From the NCBI RefSeq assembly GCF_025699485.1, contig NZ_JANUXN010000008.1, positions 111,289 through 175,288 of the forward strand: a stretch of 64,000 nucleotides of DNA, in the 5' to 3' direction. The position numbers and the translations under genes were made by a program. Every line of letters begins with the position of its first letter. The first letter of the stretch is position 1. This document shows, in pieces, positions 63,724 through 64,000 of the stretch. The notes below the pieces were generated by a model. It was not told the DNA's origin. It worked only from the letters and a program-made list of their open reading frames with translations, and searched no databases. The DNA comes from Thauera carbonicopians. Its GTDB lineage: Bacteria > Pseudomonadota > Gammaproteobacteria > Burkholderiales > Rhodocyclaceae.

Positions 63724-63908
63724 GCAGGGGCGGTTTCAACTGCGAAAACTGCCGGAGCCGGCGACGGAGTCCGTGGAAGCGGCGAGGAGGATGCAGGAGC
63801 GGCTTCAGCCGCGAACAGTGCTGCGATGCCGTTTCCACGGCTGCTGCTGCGGCTGAAGCGCCCCTACGAAAGCTGGACTCGCATAACAGTATCTTCAGCC
63901 GCGAAAGC
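63724..63908. repeat. cluster of REP-like palindromic repeats
   Basis: The stretch is gene-free. Direct copies near 63724 (GCAGGGGCGGTTTCAACTGCGAA) and 63792 (GCAGGAGCGGCTTCAGCCGCGAA), an inverted copy near 63842-63866 (GCGGCTGAAGCGCCCCTAC), and a half copy near 63889 (CTTCAGCCGCGAAAGCT) match the GTAGGAGCGGCTTCAGCCGCGA type of REP element common in proteobacteria. Confidence 0.7.
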
Positions 63909-63956
63909 TGTGCCTGGTTGGCATCTTGTATCTTTAAACCAGACCCGCGCGGTAGA

Positions 63957-63983
63957 GTTTGACTGCCGTATAGGCAGTCAAAC
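63957..63983. repeat. perfect 11-bp-arm palindrome resembling a type I-F CRISPR repeat
   Basis: GTTTGACTGCC-GTATA-GGCAGTCAAAC. Its core ACTGCCGTATAGGCAG is the core of type I-F CRISPR repeats, but the outer arms differ. Only one copy is visible because the window ends 17 bases later, so an array cannot be confirmed. Confidence 0.4.
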
Positions 63984-64000
63984 CGGCCGGTGCAGCTTGA

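Overview
The window looks like chromosomal DNA of a GC-rich betaproteobacterium, most like the Thauera/Azoarcus group. That placement is inferred from GC content, gene content and the style of the genes, not from a database match. Almost all of it serves the cell envelope (1 to about 49.2 kb) or cobalamin (about 49.4 to 63.6 kb).

Region 1 (1-1.1 kb): the 3' part of a fused gmhA-hldE(C-terminal) gene of the ADP-heptose pathway, then tandem repeats like an insertion-sequence end and a broken Uma2-family gene. Region 2 (1.07-29.84 kb, all minus strand, 21 tightly packed and often overlapping genes): one surface-polysaccharide operon transcribed from wbpA towards rmlC. wbpA-wbpB-[FAD oxidoreductase]-wbpD-wbpE-wbpI should supply a UDP-2,3-diacetamido-2,3-dideoxy-mannuronic-acid-type donor. 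wzm/wzt form an ABC exporter, followed by a methyltransferase with a long coiled coil that resembles a chain terminator. Next come three GT4 glycosyltransferases, two asparagine-synthetase-like amidotransferases and a 1423-residue lipoprotein with two C5-epimerase-like modules and a transglutaminase-like domain. The operon ends with a short-chain reductase, an initiating sugar-phosphate transferase, a WbpM-type 4,6-dehydratase, an O-antigen ligase/polymerase-type membrane protein, rmlA and rmlC.

Region 3 (30-38 kb): a HepT/MntA toxin-antitoxin pair, a WapO-like carbamoyltransferase, three glycosyltransferases on both strands, a polysaccharide pyruvyl transferase and a QueC-like PP-loop protein. 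Region 4 (38-49.2 kb): msbA, then on the minus strand an LPS core operon hldA-hldD-waaF-waaC-waaG-waaP plus three more kinase-fold genes. The heptose kinase hldA here and the adenylyltransferase domain fused to gmhA at the left edge are the two halves of the usual bifunctional HldE, so the two edges of the envelope region complete one pathway.

Region 5 (49.3-63.6 kb): cobC-cobS-cobT on the minus strand; a DUF898 membrane protein and an M48 protease; a frameshifted Uma2 gene; cobU; then a cobalamin riboswitch controlling btuB-btuB2-btuC-btuD-cobA-cobB on the plus strand. The right edge (63.6-64.0 kb) has no gene. It holds a hairpin, a cluster of REP-like repeats and a perfect palindrome whose core matches type I-F CRISPR repeats.

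Most likely new biology: the duplicated C5-epimerase/discoidin/transglutaminase lipoprotein set among amidotransferases (13.6-17.8 kb), the GlpD-like enzyme inside the wbp operon, the extended Wzt with its putative methyl-cap/ruler partner, the GmhA-HldE fusion, and the QueC-like protein beside a pyruvyl transferase.
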